DNA of 22,618 bases from DATDTB01 sp035291025 (lineage in GTDB: Archaea > Iainarchaeota > Iainarchaeia > JAFGOX01 > DATDTB01), in assembly GCA_035291025.1 (NCBI GenBank), contig DATDTB010000088.1, positions 1-22,618 on the forward strand. The letters are read 5' to 3'. How positions within the stretch are numbered: the stretch's first letter is position 1; each line of letters begins with the position of its first letter. The notes under the pieces were generated by a model. That model did no database searches, was not told the origin of the DNA, and was given only the letters and a program-made list of their open reading frames with translations. Below, piece by piece: positions 21,177-22,618 of the stretch. Made by a program: the position numbers and the translations under genes.

Positions 21177-22388
21177 ATGTCAAAGGACAAAAACATTCAC
21201 ACGCACATGGGAAAGGGGACAATGACCAAGGACTTGCCCATTGAAATCGTGGAACGCAAGGGCAAAGGCCACCCGGACTCGCTGACGGACAAGGCCGCCG
21301 AGGAGTTGAGCGTGGCGTTGTGCAATTACTACGTTGAACACTTTGGACGCGTGTTACACCACAACGTGGACAAGGCCGTGTTAGTTGGCGGGCAAAGCAC
21401 TGCGGCCTTTGGCGGCGGCGAAATAACAGAGCCCATTTACTTAATGCTTGTGGGGAGAGCTGTCACTAAGGTGAAGGGAAAGCCGGACGTCCCCGTGGGA
21501 GAGTTCGCCGTCAAGGGAACTAAGACGTGGCTCGAAAAGGAAATGCCTTCCCTGGACGTGGCCAACGACATCGTTGTCGACTACCGAGTAAAGCCCGGAA
21601 GCGTGGACTTGGTGGGGAACTACGACGTGAAAACAGGCGACACTACTCCGTTGGCGAACGACACGTCTTTCGGGGTGGGCTTTGCTCCCTACACGGACTT
21701 GGAGGCAATAGTAAAGGAAACAGAGCAAATGATCAACGGCGAAAAGTACAAGAAAAAACTCCCAGAAGTGGGGCAGGACGTAAAGATAATGGGAGTGCGC
21801 GACAACGGAAAGCTGCGCTTGACTGTCGCGGCCGCGATGATTTCGCCGAAAATAAAGGACAAGAGCCACTACGTTAACGTAAAGGAACAGCTAAAGAACG
21901 ACGTCTTGGACTTTGCTGCTAAAAAGACCACGCTCCCGGTTGAAGCCTTCGTGAACACGGCCGACAACCACGACAAGGGAATATTTTACTTGACTGTTTC
22001 GGGGACTAGCGCCGAACACGGCGACGACGGCCAAGTCGGGCGCGGCAACCGCGTCAACGGCATGATAACGCCTTACAGGCCAATGACGCTCGAGGCGGCC
22101 GCCGGGAAAAACCCAGTGACGCACGTTGGCAAGACGTATAACGTCGCCGCAAACATCATCGCCAAGCGCGTCGTCGAGGAAAGCCCAGAAATCGAGCAAT
22201 GCTATTGCTACATCGTCAGCCAGATTGGCAAGCCGATAACGCACCCGAAGGCGTTGAACCTGGAAGTGTTCACGGAAGAGCCCTTGAACATTGTCCGCGA
22301 CGAAATCGAAGCAATTGCCGGGGAAGTCATGAACGAACTGCCGCACTTGTGGAAGGGGTTCGTGCAGAGAAAGTACGAGTTGTGGTGA
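21177..22388 (+). CDS. mat: S-adenosylmethionine synthetase, archaeal type
   Basis: The 403-residue protein makes S-adenosylmethionine from methionine and ATP, the methyl donor for tRNA, rRNA and protein methylation. It belongs to the archaeal MAT class, whose sequence differs greatly from bacterial MetK. Diagnostic stretches are present in order: VERKGKGHPDSLTDKAAEE (26-44), LVGGQSTAAFGGGEI (69-83), and the near-invariant run GTSAEHGDDGQVGRGNRVNG, then TPYRPMTLEAAAGKNPVTHV. Length is normal for the family. It has no sign of damage. A kinase-like gene starts eight bases after the stop. Confidence 0.96.
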   Translation: MSKDKNIHTHMGKGTMTKDLPIEIVERKGKGHPDSLTDKAAEELSVALCNYYVEHFGRVLHHNVDKAVLVGGQSTAAFGGGEITEPIYLMLVGRAVTKVKGKPDVPVGEFAVKGTKTWLEKEMPSLDVANDIVVDYRVKPGSVDLVGNYDVKTGDTTPLANDTSFGVGFAPYTDLEAIVKETEQMINGEKYKKKLPEVGQDVKIMGVRDNGKLRLTVAAAMISPKIKDKSHYVNVKEQLKNDVLDFAAKKTTLPVEAFVNTADNHDKGIFYLTVSGTSAEHGDDGQVGRGNRVNGMITPYRPMTLEAAAGKNPVTHVGKTYNVAANIIAKRVVEESPEIEQCYCYIVSQIGKPITHPKALNLEVFTEEPLNIVRDEIEAIAGEVMNELPHLWKGFVQRKYELW

Positions 22389-22395
22389 CGCGGTT

Positions 22396-22618
22396 TTGGG
22401 CAAGACAAAAGTCATTGTCGGAATAACGGGCTTTGCGCGCGCTGGAAAGGACACGATTGCGAACGAGTTCGTGGCGCGCCACGGCTTCAAGAAATTCGAC
22501 ATGAGCTCGCTTTTGGGCGAGGAGCTGGAAAAACGCGGGCTTCCCCGGACAAAGGAGCAAATGTCGCGGCTCGGGGACGTGTTGAGGAAAAAGCACGGGC
22601 CGTCAGTTATGGCGGACG
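22396..22618 (+). CDS. UPF0200/dephospho-CoA-kinase-like P-loop protein (partial, 3' end beyond window)
   Basis: The visible 74 residues begin LGKTKVIVGITGFARAGKDT, a P-loop GxxxxGKD, followed by a basic helix, DMSSLLGEELEKRGLPRT and RLGDVLRKKHGPSVMAD. The order P-loop, then (S/G)-x-(L/V)-x-x-E-x-x-x-RGL, then a second helix ending in (K/E)-x-GP-x-x-(V/M)A is that of the archaeal UPF0200 group of P-loop kinases, related to dephospho-CoA and adenylate kinases. Start is TTG at 22396, supported by GGTGA (22384-22388) overlapping the SAM synthetase stop with a seven-base spacer, so the two genes are probably coupled. Substrate unknown. Confidence 0.75.
   Translation, partial: MGKTKVIVGITGFARAGKDTIANEFVARHGFKKFDMSSLLGEELEKRGLPRTKEQMSRLGDVLRKKHGPSVMAD

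Overview
The window reads as a genomic fragment of an archaeon, quite possibly a small-genome DPANN-type lineage (that last step is inference). The archaeal signals are: an archaeal-class S-adenosylmethionine synthetase; a Sulfolobus-type single-OB-fold ssDNA-binding protein with an Arg/Gly tail; a COG2403-type predicted GTPase found mainly in archaea; A/T-rich TATA-like boxes 25-35 bases ahead of many start codons with no Shine-Dalgarno; and GGTG/GAGGTG-type ribosome sites on the few leadered genes. No rRNA, convincing tRNA, CRISPR array or intact transposon was seen.

Layout. 1-318: no confident gene, but a dense set of perfect inverted repeats and what may be the decayed 3' end of an IS200/IS605 (TnpB) element. 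319-1413: exported beta-propeller-like protein, convergent with a 480-residue protein carrying a PD-(D/E)XK nuclease signature (1431-2873, minus). 2961-3592 (minus): VapBC-type toxin-antitoxin pair. 3641-4945 (minus): membrane-anchored HExxH metalloprotease. 5201-6092 (plus): ssDNA-binding protein and a DUF4234 membrane protein. 6199-8843 (minus): bitopic protein with two OB-like repeats, a second metalloprotease paralogous to the first, and a membrane protein with a PH-like domain. 8900-10690 (plus): COG2403 GTPase coupled to a Nudix hydrolase. 10766-17321 (plus): a 1908-residue exported protein with two JAMM (JAB/MPN) peptidase-type domains, followed after one base by a single-pass Cys-rich membrane protein. 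17426-18763: AAA ATPase of the DUF4143 type behind an inverted-repeat operator. 18734-18931 (minus): DUF433 protein. 19114-20979 (minus): large lipoprotein. 21177-22388 (plus): SAM synthetase, then a truncated UPF0200-like P-loop kinase running off the end.

Theme. Seven proteins are exported, membrane-anchored or lipidated with their bulk outside the cell, and three of these carry metalloprotease motifs. The most unusual unit is the twin-JAMM giant protein with its Cys-rich membrane partner: JAMM peptidases are mostly known inside cells (deubiquitination, SAMP removal, RadC-like proteins), so an exported tandem pair inside a giant protein with a coiled coil and hydrophobic Gly-rich C-terminus deserves attention. 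Housekeeping genes (SSB, SAM synthetase, COG2403/Nudix) are interspersed with these surface genes. All functional statements rest on reading motifs by eye; no database search was run.
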